Assembly (NCBI GenBank): GCA_017304655.1
Contig: JAFKLY010000004.1
Coordinates: 1 to 64,000 of the forward strand
Length of the DNA stretch: 64,000 bases
Origin: Sphingomonas sp.
GTDB taxonomy: Bacteria > Pseudomonadota > Alphaproteobacteria > Sphingomonadales > Sphingomonadaceae
Direction: 5' to 3'
This document shows, one piece after another, positions 47,788 to 55,545 of this stretch. A model generated the notes under the pieces. It was not told the origin of the DNA and searched no databases. It worked only from the letters and a program-made list of their open reading frames with translations. Position numbers and translations under genes: made by a program. Numbering within the stretch: the first letter of the stretch is position 1; each line of letters begins with the position of its first letter.

Positions 47788-49314
47788 GTGAAGAGGTTGG
47801 GTGTCTTTCTTGCAGGGCTGCTTTGTGCCTCTATGGCCAGCGCTACGACCTGGCATGTGAACTCGCAGACGGGAGACGATGCCAGCAGTGGTCTCGCGCC
47901 TGATCAGGCCTGGCGCACGCTCGGTGCGCTGCTGCGCGCGGGCCTTCAGCCTGGCGACACCGTGCTGCTCGCGGCCGGATCGGTATGGCGCGAGCCGCTG
48001 CTCCTTGTCCATTCCGGCGCGGCCGGCGCGCCCATCACGGTTACGCGCGGAGGCGATGGTCCGCGCCCGCGCATCGAGGCGGGCGACGTGGCCGAGAATG
48101 CGGTGGAAATCCGCAATGCCGACAATGTGATCCTGAGCGGACTTGAGATTACCAACACTGGCAAGGGCAATGCGGCACGGCGTGGCGTATTCGTGAGTGC
48201 CGTCGATTTCGGCGTCGCGAACAATATCGTCCTGCGCGATCTCTATATTCATGACGTCAACGGCACCAATGCGCGCAAGGACAATGGCGGCATCGTCTTC
48301 TCCGCGCTCGGCCCCACCGTGCCGACCCGGTTCGAGGGGGTGACGATCGAGCGGAACCTGCTCTGGAAGGTCGATCGCTCGGGCATCGCCGGGATCAGCG
48401 ATCAGGTTAGTGTCGCCCGCTGGTTTCCCAGCCGCTTCGTCGTCATTCGCGACAATGTGCTGGAGGATATCGGCGGCGACGGCATCGTGCCGCGCGGCAC
48501 GGACGGAACGCTGATCGAGCACAACATCGTGCGCCGGGCGGCCGCGCGTGTTGACGAACACACCGTCGCCATCTGGCAATGGAGCACGGATAATACGCTC
48601 ATCCAGCTCAATGAGGCTGCGTTCACCCAGGGGCTGCTGGACGGGCAGGGCTTCGATTCCGATTTCAACTCCCGCCGCACCACCATCCAGTATAATTTCA
48701 GCCACGACAATGCCGGCGGCTTCTTGCTCGTCTGCACGCCCGTGGTGCGCGACCCGGCCGAAAATCTCGGCAACACCGGCACGCTGGCCCGCTATAATGT
48801 GAGCTATCACGATCATGAGCGCATCTTCCAGATCGCCGGCGCATCCGATGCCGTGATCGAGAAGAACGTGATCCACGCCGCGCCGGACGAGGACGTCCAG
48901 ATGGTCGTCGCGACATGGTGGAATGGCTGGTCGACCGGCATCACCCTGCGTGACAACTGGCTGGGGACGAGCGGCACGGCGCGCTATGGCTATGAGACCG
49001 GCCGGTCAGGCGGGCGCTACATCGCCAGCCCGGGCTTCCCGCCGCCGCTCACGCTCAGTTTTGCGGGCAATGTCTATGCCGGCAATCATGTCGATCGGCC
49101 AGCCGACGAGACCGGCAGCCAGCGTGCGGAGAAAGTGGCGCCACCCGAGGCCTGGGACGTGCCGGTGCTTGATCCGGCCCGTCCGGATGATTTGCCGGCT
49201 TTCCTGGAGCGTCACCGCGCCTGGATGCTGGCCATGCTGGCGCGGGAACTGGGTACACGCCCGGTGCTGGAACAGCCCAAGCTGATGATGCCGGAGGAAT
49301 TCAGGCGGCGCTGA
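47788..49314 (+). CDS. Exported right-handed beta-helix protein
   Basis: 508 aa, GTG start preceded by GGTGGGA. The N-terminus [19 protein letters not shown]-type sequence is a signal peptide. The body carries repeats of parallel beta-helix coils ([82 protein letters not shown]), each turn about 20-25 residues, as in polysaccharide lyases and DUF1565 proteins. That fold suggests binding or cleavage of a polysaccharide; no catalytic residues can be assigned. Not in an obvious operon. Confidence 0.8.
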   Translation: MKRLGVFLAGLLCASMASATTWHVNSQTGDDASSGLAPDQAWRTLGALLRAGLQPGDTVLLAAGSVWREPLLLVHSGAAGAPITVTRGGDGPRPRIEAGDVAENAVEIRNADNVILSGLEITNTGKGNAARRGVFVSAVDFGVANNIVLRDLYIHDVNGTNARKDNGGIVFSALGPTVPTRFEGVTIERNLLWKVDRSGIAGISDQVSVARWFPSRFVVIRDNVLEDIGGDGIVPRGTDGTLIEHNIVRRAAARVDEHTVAIWQWSTDNTLIQLNEAAFTQGLLDGQGFDSDFNSRRTTIQYNFSHDNAGGFLLVCTPVVRDPAENLGNTGTLARYNVSYHDHERIFQIAGASDAVIEKNVIHAAPDEDVQMVVATWWNGWSTGITLRDNWLGTSGTARYGYETGRSGGRYIASPGFPPPLTLSFAGNVYAGNHVDRPADETGSQRAEKVAPPEAWDVPVLDPARPDDLPAFLERHRAWMLAMLARELGTRPVLEQPKLMMPEEFRRR

Positions 49315-49448
49315 GGATTGGCTGGTCTCCGCTTCGGTTCGTCGCGGATGTAAAATCTTCGGCGGGAAAGCTGCCTCTCAGCAAATTTAACCCTGTCTTC
49401 ACCCCGCTGGCCGCACCGCCACTATTCCTGATTTGCTCGGAGAAGACG

Positions 49449-50129
49449 GTGGGGTCTTTCGATCAGCATGATTCAGTCTGGGCGGCCTTGTGCCTGTCTC
49501 AGGCAGTCATCGAATTCGCGCCTGATGGGACGATCCTGTGGGCCAATGATCTGTTCCTGGAGATTTTCGGCTACGATCTGCCTGATGTCGTCGGGCGTCA
49601 TCACCGCATGTTCTGCACGGATGACGAGGCCGCGAGCGAGGGCTATCGGCGCTTTTGGGCCAAGCTGGCGCACGGGGCGTTCGACGCCGGCGTCTACAAG
49701 CGACGGGCCAGCAGCGGCGCTGATGTCTGGCTGCAGGCGAGTTACAATCCGCTTCTTGGTGCCGACGGGCATCCGCGCAAGATTCTGAAGATCGCGAGCG
49801 ATGTGACGCGGCAGGTGCAGCTTGAGCGGGAAGTGCAGGAGCGACTGGACGAAGGGCTTCGCTTCCAGCGCGAGCTGGAGACGCAGAAGCGCGAGTTGGA
49901 GGCGACGATGGCGCAACTGGCCGACATCGTCTCGACCATCGGCGATATTGCCAGCCAGACCAATTTGCTGGCGCTCAATGCGTCGATTGAAGCGGCCCGG
50001 GCGGGCGAGGCCGGGCGCGGCTTCTCCGTGGTGGCCCAGGAAGTGAAGAAGCTCGCCAACGATACGCGCGCCGCCACGCAGAAGGCCGGCGCGATGATGA
50101 CCGCCAAAATCCATTCCGGCCAGCGCTGA
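49449..50129 (+). CDS. Small soluble PAS/chemoreceptor-signalling protein
   Basis: 226 aa, GTG start. One PAS domain (about 15-120; [22 protein letters not shown], the FAD/haem-type PAS of Aer-like proteins) is joined by a helix (122-160) to a very short methyl-accepting signalling hairpin (about 160-212) with the canonical tip [31 protein letters not shown]. There is no membrane segment or HAMP. With fewer than 60 residues after the tip start, the coiled coil is far shorter than in a normal chemoreceptor, so it may form an unusual array partner, bind CheW, or act outside chemotaxis. No che gene is near. Confidence 0.82.
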   Translation: MGSFDQHDSVWAALCLSQAVIEFAPDGTILWANDLFLEIFGYDLPDVVGRHHRMFCTDDEAASEGYRRFWAKLAHGAFDAGVYKRRASSGADVWLQASYNPLLGADGHPRKILKIASDVTRQVQLEREVQERLDEGLRFQRELETQKRELEATMAQLADIVSTIGDIASQTNLLALNASIEAARAGEAGRGFSVVAQEVKKLANDTRAATQKAGAMMTAKIHSGQR

Positions 50130-50144
50130 TCCACCGAAAGCCCG

Positions 50145-51209
50145 CTAGAACAGGCGACCCTGGTCGCTGGGTGGTACGAACAGGTCGTTGCGCAGCGCGA
50201 TACGGCCGATGTCGAGGCCATGGCGTGCGCGTGCCTTCTCGAACCGGGTTCGGATGAGGTCGGCATAGGCGCCTTGCCCGCGCATCCGGCTGCCGAACGC
50301 CGGATCATTGTCGCGCCCGCCGCGCATGTCGCGGATCTGGTTCATCACCTTGTCGGCCCTGTCCGGATGATGCGTGGCCAGCCAGTCGCGGAACAAGGGC
50401 GCAACCTCGAAGGGAAGGCGCACTGGAATGTAGGAGACCGAACGCGCGCCCGCGTCCGCCGCGGCCGCGACCAGCGCCTCGATCTCATGATCGTTGATGG
50501 CCGGGATGATTGGCGAGAGACAGGCATTCACCGGCACCCCCGCCTCGGCCAGTGCCCGAACGGCGGCGAGGCGCTTGCGCGGATGCGGCGCGCGCGGCTC
50601 CAGCGTGCGGGAGAGCGCGGCATCGAGACTGGTGATCGAAAGGCCGACAGCGACCAGGCCTTGCGCGGCCATGGGCGCGAGCAGGTCGATGTCATGCGTC
50701 ACCCGGTCCGACTTGGTCGTGATCATCAGTGGATGGAGGCAATCGGCGAGCACCTCGACGCATGCGCGCGTGATCCGGTAGCGTCCCTCGATCGGCTGAT
50801 AGGGGTCCGTGTTCGTCCCCATCGCGATCGTCTCGACCCGATAGCCGCGCTTGCCAAGCTCGGCGCGCAACAGCCGAGCCGCATCCGGCTTCACGAACAG
50901 CCGGCTCTCGAAATCCAGGCCCGGCGAGAGATCGAGCCGGGCATGGCTGGGCCGGGCAAAGCAATAGATGCAGCCATGCTCGCAGCCCGAAAACACGTTC
51001 ACAGACTGGGAAAATCCCACATCTGGTGAGTCGTTTTGTGTGATGATGGTTCGTGCTTTGAGCGGCGTTACCGATGTCCGAAGTCGCGGAATTCCTCCAT
51101 CAATGTCGTTAATTTCGTCAAGCCAATCGCCATCGGCCTCTCGTTCCGGCAGATTGAACCGGCGGCTGGTCCGACTGTGCGTTGCGCCTCGTCCACGTTC
51201 GATAGGCAT
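50145..51209 (-). CDS. PA0069-family radical SAM protein, chimeric 5' end
   Basis: 354 aa. Radical SAM Cys motif CEHGCIYC (about 78-85) in FSGCEHGCIYCFARPSHA is present. Other blocks are GTNTDPYQPIEGRYRITRACVEVL, LMITTKSDRVTHDIDLL and NACLSPIIPAINDHEIEALV. Family function is unknown; members resemble spore photoproduct lyase-type enzymes (SplB). A LexA-like box lies 11 bp before its ATG (51220-51234). About the first 75 codons (50989-51209) have GC near 54%, below the rest of the gene, and a second, decayed version of that same segment lies at 52123-52360. This suggests the N-terminus was replaced by an incoming element. Full-length and intact. Confidence 0.85.
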   Translation of the reverse strand: MPIERGRGATHSRTSRRFNLPEREADGDWLDEINDIDGGIPRLRTSVTPLKARTIITQNDSPDVGFSQSVNVFSGCEHGCIYCFARPSHARLDLSPGLDFESRLFVKPDAARLLRAELGKRGYRVETIAMGTNTDPYQPIEGRYRITRACVEVLADCLHPLMITTKSDRVTHDIDLLAPMAAQGLVAVGLSITSLDAALSRTLEPRAPHPRKRLAAVRALAEAGVPVNACLSPIIPAINDHEIEALVAAAADAGARSVSYIPVRLPFEVAPLFRDWLATHHPDRADKVMNQIRDMRGGRDNDPAFGSRMRGQGAYADLIRTRFEKARARHGLDIGRIALRNDLFVPPSDQGRLF

Positions 51210-51219
51210 TACTTAATAA

Positions 51220-51234
51220 GAACATAAAGTGAAC
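51220..51234 (-). promoter_or_regulatory. LexA-type (SOS) box of the radical SAM gene
   Basis: GAAC-ATAAAGT-GAAC, i.e. GTTC-N7-GTTC read on the minus strand, the established LexA site of alphaproteobacteria. It ends 11 bp before the ATG at 51209 and lies 60 bp before the divergent DUF4145 start, so it may control both. Confidence 0.8.
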
Positions 51235-51294
51235 ATATTGTCAAGGACTATCATATCGGCTAGGGGGTGCATTCATTCGCAAAGGTCAGAAGCT

Positions 51295-52080
51295 ATGCCA
51301 GCATTTAATTGGACTTGCCCGCATTGTGGTCGTGACCAGTCAGTTGTTGACCAGAAGTATCACGATATCGCTGTTCCAATAAATGTCGGCGGCTCGGCGG
51401 AAGGGAATGTTAGTGCTTGTGCATTGGCGATTGGCTGCGCAAATCCGGATTGCAAAAAGACAAGTGTTTGGTTCTCAGTAAGAAGAAATAGAGGATTCAA
51501 TTCGAATTACGCTGTGAATAATGATGCTGATCCACTCTATCATCGCCGTGCTATTCCAACAAGTTCTGCGAAGAATCAACCGTCGTTTGTTCCGGAGCCT
51601 TTGGTAGAGGATTACACTGAGGCATGTCTAATTCGCGACGACAGCCCAAAGGCTTCAGCTACTCTTGCACGCCGGTGCATTCAGGGAATGATCCGTGATT
51701 TTTGCGGAATCAAGAAGGCGACGCTCGCAAAGGAAATTGAAGCTTTGCGAGCGTTGGTTGATGAGGGGCAGGCTCCAGCGGGAGTGACACATGAAACAGT
51801 CGACGCAATCGACCACGTGCGCTCAATCGGCAATATCGGCGCGCATATGGAAAAGGAGATTGACCTCATAATTCCAGTTGATCCTGATGAGGCTCAGGTC
51901 CTGATTGAGTTGATCGAGATGTTATTTGAGGAATGGTACGTGGCGCGAGACACGAGGCAGAGGAAGCTGGCCGCAATCAGTAAAATCGGGGCAGATAAGA
52001 AACAACTCATTGCAGACGGACGAGCCGTGTCAAATGCGTTGATTCCTCCAGGGAATAATGACGGCCAAGCTGGCGTGTAG
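51295..52080 (+). CDS. DUF4145 protein with N-terminal zinc ribbon
   Basis: 261 aa. The N-terminal 60 residues have a zinc-ribbon pattern (CPHC at 8-11, C48-x4-C53). The C-terminal part (about 105-215) matches DUF4145, with SPKASATLARRCIQGMIRDFC and VRSIGNIGAHMEKEIDLIIP. DUF4145 is a HEPN-related domain found in restriction and other phage-defence loci (family knowledge); no RNase motif is clear. GC about 47%, far below the neighbours, indicates transfer. ATG at 51295 has AAAGG about 9 bp upstream; a GTG at 51229 would place the start in the SOS box and is less likely. It is the only cargo between two direct repeats. Confidence 0.8.
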   Translation: MPAFNWTCPHCGRDQSVVDQKYHDIAVPINVGGSAEGNVSACALAIGCANPDCKKTSVWFSVRRNRGFNSNYAVNNDADPLYHRRAIPTSSAKNQPSFVPEPLVEDYTEACLIRDDSPKASATLARRCIQGMIRDFCGIKKATLAKEIEALRALVDEGQAPAGVTHETVDAIDHVRSIGNIGAHMEKEIDLIIPVDPDEAQVLIELIEMLFEEWYVARDTRQRKLAAISKIGADKKQLIADGRAVSNALIPPGNNDGQAGV

Positions 52081-52122
52081 CTCATAAAGTATTGAAATCA
52101 TTCGTTTACAACCGTGTAATGC

Positions 52123-52360
52123 TGCTCGCAGCCCCTGAACGCATTGATCGACTGACTGAAGCCGAAGTCAGGCGAGTTGTTCCGCGAGATGATCGTGTCC
52201 GCGTCCGTTCTTCCGTAACCAGTGTGCGCAGAGGCGGAAGGGCGTCTTCCTCGACCGTGAGCGTCCGGTCGATCCAGTCGCCGTCCGTCTCTCGTCCGGG
52301 CAGTGAAAACCGGTTCGATTCGACGTTGGATGGGGCGCCACGGCCCTTGATCGCAGGCAT
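52123..52360 (-). pseudogene. Displaced 5' fragment of the radical SAM gene
   Basis: This encodes a homologue of only the first ~79 codons of the gene at 51209: it starts MPAIKGRGAPSN... with FSLPGRETDGDWID, then, after a 1-nt frameshift near 52195-52205, continues TIISRNNSPDFGFSQSINAF and stops matching right after RGCEQ, at the repeat TGCTCGCAGCCC. GC is about 60%, closer to the chromosome than the corresponding part of the intact gene. Its own LexA-like box lies 11 bp upstream. It is best read as the native 5' end, cut off by the inserted cassette. Confidence 0.75.
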
Positions 52361-52370
52361 GGATGAATGA

Positions 52371-52385
52371 GAACATAAAAAGAAC
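52371..52385 (-). promoter_or_regulatory. Second LexA-type (SOS) box, before the fragment
   Basis: GAAC-ATAAAAA-GAAC, 11 bp before the ATG of the fragment (52360), the same layout as at 51220-51234. It probably marks the native, now displaced promoter. Confidence 0.75.
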
Positions 52386-52436
52386 ATATGTGCAATGCAA
52401 AGCCCGTAGGGATCGGGCCGTCGCTTTTACGGGCCT

Positions 52437-52796
52437 CTATTCCCGCCGCGCCTGGCGCACCATGGAACGCAGGATCTGTCCCTTGCTCAATGTCCGCTCC
52501 GGGCCAAGGTCGAGCAGTTCCTGCGGATTGGCCGTCATCACAAGTTGTTCGGCGAAGCGGAAGCCGCTTGCCCATTGGTCGCTCTCGCGCATGAACATGT
52601 CGGGCGATGCGGTTTCCAGCGTGCGAACAATGTTGGATTGCGCGCGTTCGGCGGCCCAACTCGTCAGATCCTGTCGGTGCTGAGCGAAATGCCGTGCCGC
52701 GCGGTCGATCTGTTCGTCCGTGACATCCAGGCCCAGCGCCGCGAGCAGCTTGGTCGCAGCCAGTTTATCGACAGTCCAGAGGCTTGTGTGATCCAT
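52437..52796 (-). CDS. Hypothetical small soluble protein
   Basis: 119 aa, no signal or membrane segment. I do not recognise the family. The sequence is predicted helical: DKLAATKLLAALGLDVTDEQIDRAARHFAQHRQDL, then WAAERAQSNIVRTLE, and a Arg-rich C-terminus MVRQARRE. ATG at 52796 has AGGGGG about 9 bp upstream; an upstream extension to 53042 would overlap the divergent YbjN gene and has no support. Located just upstream of the accessory locus on the far side. Confidence 0.55.
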   Translation of the reverse strand: MDHTSLWTVDKLAATKLLAALGLDVTDEQIDRAARHFAQHRQDLTSWAAERAQSNIVRTLETASPDMFMRESDQWASGFRFAEQLVMTANPQELLDLGPERTLSKGQILRSMVRQARRE

Positions 52797-52935
52797 GTTC
52801 CGATCCCCCTGCGACATGGGGCAATGCCGCGCGCCATTCGTCAAGCGCCAACTTTGCAGTCTTGCTGGAAAGTCGTTTGCGCCCGGTTTCGCGCGTCCTA
52901 AAAGCGGCGCGGGATCAAAAGTGGGAGTGTGGCAG

Positions 52936-53451
52936 ATGCATGGAATGAAAGAGGCGATCGGACTCGCGATTGTGGGCCTGAGCGCGGGCACGGCACAAGC
53001 AGCCGACACGACCGCCTGTGTCGCCGGGCTGGTCTGCGCCAACGCACCGCAGACGGTCGTCTCCGCTCTGCAGGCGGCGGGCTACAAGGCGGTGCTTTCC
53101 AAGAGCAAGACCACCGGCAACCCGATGATCGAGAGCGCGGCAAGCGGGTACAATTTCCGCATTTATTTCTACGAGTGCGAGGCGAACAAGGATTGCGCCT
53201 CGCTCCAGTTCAACACGGCGTTCAACAATGATGACGGCGCCAACACCGTCGAGCTCGCCAATCTGTGGAACAAGGACAAGCGCTTCAGCCAGATGTCCTT
53301 CGATCCCGAGGACAAGTCGCTGAGCTTCGCGTATGACGTGACGACGCTGGGCGGCCTCAATCAGCGGAATTTCGCCGATGTGGTGGACTGGTGGGCGACG
53401 ATGCTGGGGCAGCTCAACGCGTTCTTCAAGGCGCATCCCGCCCAGAAGTGA
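52936..53451 (+). CDS. YbjN-domain exported protein
   Basis: 171 aa. Starts MHGMKEAIGLAIVGLSAGTAQAAD, a signal peptide with AQA-type cleavage. The rest (about 35-165) resembles the YbjN/T3SS-chaperone fold: PQTVVSALQAAGYKAVLSK, NFRIYFYECEANKDCASLQF, NLWNKDKRFSQMSFDPEDKSLSFAYDV and a final LNAFFKAHPA. Two Cys pairs (CVAGLVC, CEANKDC) could form disulfides in the periplasm. Function unknown. Starts at 52936 and 52945 are possible; GGGAG at 52923-52927 fits 52936. Confidence 0.75.
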   Translation: MHGMKEAIGLAIVGLSAGTAQAADTTACVAGLVCANAPQTVVSALQAAGYKAVLSKSKTTGNPMIESAASGYNFRIYFYECEANKDCASLQFNTAFNNDDGANTVELANLWNKDKRFSQMSFDPEDKSLSFAYDVTTLGGLNQRNFADVVDWWATMLGQLNAFFKAHPAQK

Positions 53452-53760
53452 TCGACGCGCCGGCGCGCTTGCCATGGCGCGCTGGCTAATATTTGATCTT
53501 CGCGTGTGACTTTCCTCTTTCAATGTTCCCCATTTGGTCTATCATTTCGATGTGCAGATTAAGGAGGCGCCTATTCGATAAGTAACGCCAGAAACCCGGG
53601 ACATTCGACGTCTAGCGAGAGTGCGGACACGAAGCAGTTTGATTTTCGGACGGAAGCAGAAGGCGGCCATTGGCCAGATCTGTGAATGCCGCATATAGAT
53701 TGCTTTTCACGACCTGCCGATCGCTTGGCATTGCCAACCTTCATTATGAAGGAGATCGTC
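53452..53760. other. 309-bp gene-free stretch
   Basis: Lower GC than the flanks. I see no credible gene, repeat or RNA. AAGGAGAT at 53746-53753 belongs to the small gene that follows. Confidence 0.5.
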
Positions 53761-53937
53761 ATGAAGTCTTCCAGTCCTCAGATCAAGATGGAGCAAGACG
53801 GCCGGTGGCGTTGGTATTTTGCTGACTACTTCGGCAATGCTCTTTTCTTTTCTGCCTGCTCCTATCGCTCGCGCGACGAAGCAGAGCGTGACTTTGACCT
53901 CATGCTTCCGGTGATCGCAAAGAATTTCACCGGCTAA
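53761..53937 (+). CDS. Small DUF1508/YegP-like protein
   Basis: 58 aa. The start is set by a strong ribosome-binding site AAGGAGAT 7 bp upstream. DGRWRWYFADYFGNALFFSACSYRSRDEAERDFDLM resembles the beta-hairpin unit of DUF1508 (YegP), a small domain of unknown function in which a substrate-like loop N-G is replaced here by F-G-N-A. The match is my judgement by eye. A perfect terminator-like hairpin follows (53954-53975), so it is probably expressed alone. Confidence 0.65.
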   Translation: MKSSSPQIKMEQDGRWRWYFADYFGNALFFSACSYRSRDEAERDFDLMLPVIAKNFTG

Positions 53938-53953
53938 TAGCATTCAGTTGGGA

Positions 53954-53975
53954 ACGGGCGGAGTATTCCGCCCGT
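53954..53975 (+). terminator. Hairpin between the small gene and rmuC
   Basis: Perfect 9-bp stem ACGGGCGGA (53954-53962) and TCCGCCCGT (53967-53975), GTAT loop, then ATCTCTT. It ends only 18 bp before the rmuC ATG, so it could also act as an attenuator of rmuC. Confidence 0.65.
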
Positions 53976-53993
53976 ATCTCTTGGGGACTTAAA

Positions 53994-55442
53994 ATGTCTT
54001 ATTTTGAGATACTTGTCTTGATTGCCGCGCTTGCCGGCCTCGCTGCCGGCTGGCTGCTCCGTGCGCGCGCTGCCGCGCCGATCGAGGCTGAGCGCAAGGC
54101 GCTGACTGAGCGGGCGGCGACGCTGGAGGCGATGCGCGCCGAAGCCCTGCGGGAAATGGCGGTCTTCAAGGAGCGCGCCGATCAGGCAGAGGCGCTGCGC
54201 GCGAAGCTGGAGGCGACGGACGCAGCGCGGGATCAGGCCGAGCGCACGCTGGCGGCGATCCGGGCCGATCATGCCGCGCGGACCGAAGGGTTTGAGGCAC
54301 AGATCAAGGCGCTGAGCGAAGCGCGCGAGCAATTGTCGGCGCAGTTCAGCGAAACCGCTGGCAAGTTGCTCGGCGAGGCGCAGCGGCAATTCATCGAGCG
54401 CGCCGACCAGCGCTTCCATCAGGCGCATGAGAAGAGTGAGGCGAGCCTCAAGGCGCTGCTCCAGCCGATCGACACCACCCTCAAGCGCTATGAGGAAGGG
54501 CTGGGCAAGGTCGAGAAGGAGCGGGTGGATAGCTATGCGGCCCTTCGCGAATCCATCGAGCTGGTGCGGGCGGGGCAGGGGCAGGTGCGGGACGAGACGC
54601 AGCGGCTGGTGAATGCGCTGCGCTCCAGCCCCAAGGCGCGCGGGCGCTGGGGCGAACAATCGCTCTACAATCTGCTGGAGCAGGCGGGTCTTTCCGAGCA
54701 CGTCGATTATCTGCGCGAAGTCTCGGTCGATACCGAGGACGGGCGGCTGCGGCCGGACGTCATCATTCGCTTGCCCGGCGGGCGCGAGCTGATCGTCGAT
54801 GCGAAATGCTCGCTGAATGCCTATCAGGACGCGAGCGAGGCGGCGGACGAGACGGCGCGGCTCGCCTATCTGCGTCAGCATGCCGCGTCGATCCGCCTGC
54901 ATGCCCAGCAGCTCGGCGCGAAGGACTACTGGACCCGCTTCGGCAAGGCGGCGGACTATGTGGTGATGTTCATCCCCGGCGAGCATTTCCTCTCCGCCGC
55001 GCTCGAACAGGACGCGACCTTGTGGGAATGGGCCTTCGAGCGGCGGGTGCTGCTGGCGACGCCGACCAATCTGATCGCCATCACCCGCACCGTGGCGAGC
55101 GTGTGGCGGCAGGAGACGCTGGCGCAGGAAGCGCAGCAGGTCGGCGCGCTCGGCAAGGAAATGTATGAGCGCCTGTCGGTCGCGGCGGGCCATCTCGCCT
55201 CGCTCGGTCGCAGTCTCAATGGCTCGGTCAGCCATTACAACAAGTTCGTCTCCAGCTTCGAGAATCGGGTGCTGGTAACTGGTCGCCGGTTCAAGGAGTT
55301 GAGCGTGGAGACGGGATCGCGCGAGATCGAGGCGATCGAGCCGGTCGAGACGCTGGCGCGCCTGCCCGATCCGGTGAGCGTGGACACCACCGATGGCGCA
55401 GAGGCGACGGCGCTACCCGGCCCCGCCGAGGCCGCCGAATAG
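53994..55442 (+). CDS. rmuC: DNA recombination protein RmuC
   Basis: 482 aa. N-terminal membrane anchor (about 5-22), long coiled coil (about 30-150, Glu/Arg/Ala heptads), then a PD-(D/E)XK-like domain: RSSPKARGRWGEQSLYNLLEQAGL, LRPDVIIRLPGGRELIVDAKCSLNAY, VVMFIPGEHFLSAAL. RmuC limits recombination between inverted repeats and may act as a nuclease near the membrane. Start follows GGGGA (53982-53987). Confidence 0.94.
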   Translation: MSYFEILVLIAALAGLAAGWLLRARAAAPIEAERKALTERAATLEAMRAEALREMAVFKERADQAEALRAKLEATDAARDQAERTLAAIRADHAARTEGFEAQIKALSEAREQLSAQFSETAGKLLGEAQRQFIERADQRFHQAHEKSEASLKALLQPIDTTLKRYEEGLGKVEKERVDSYAALRESIELVRAGQGQVRDETQRLVNALRSSPKARGRWGEQSLYNLLEQAGLSEHVDYLREVSVDTEDGRLRPDVIIRLPGGRELIVDAKCSLNAYQDASEAADETARLAYLRQHAASIRLHAQQLGAKDYWTRFGKAADYVVMFIPGEHFLSAALEQDATLWEWAFERRVLLATPTNLIAITRTVASVWRQETLAQEAQQVGALGKEMYERLSVAAGHLASLGRSLNGSVSHYNKFVSSFENRVLVTGRRFKELSVETGSREIEAIEPVETLARLPDPVSVDTTDGAEATALPGPAEAAE

Positions 55443-55545
55443 GGTTCCGCGCCGCTGGGCAGCACCTGACGGGCCTGCGATCCCAAGTCTCTTCCGCCCA
55501 CGCGAAAAACGCTTATGCTCGCTCGTTCAATGGGGGAGTAGAGAC

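Larger units (their letters stand above)
50977..52134. mobile_element. Putative ~1.15-kb inserted cassette in the radical SAM gene
   Basis: A 12-bp direct repeat TGCTCGCAGCCC occurs at 50977-50988 and 52123-52134, a period of 1146 bp. It coincides with the codons for the first Cys of the radical SAM cluster motif in the intact gene and with the break point of the truncated copy. Between the repeats lie the replacement 5' end of the radical SAM gene, a promoter with a LexA-like box and the DUF4145 gene, all lower in GC (about 47-54%) than the flanks. No integrase or transposase is seen, so how it arrived is inference. Confidence 0.6.

Noticed and set aside
49449-50129. Truncated chemoreceptor pseudogene
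   Set aside because: The frame is complete with start, canonical tip and stop; nothing shows a missing piece, so it is listed as an intact short protein.
52795-52935. Longer N-terminus for the YbjN gene
   Set aside because: The extension has no ribosome-binding site and would push the signal peptide into the middle of the protein.
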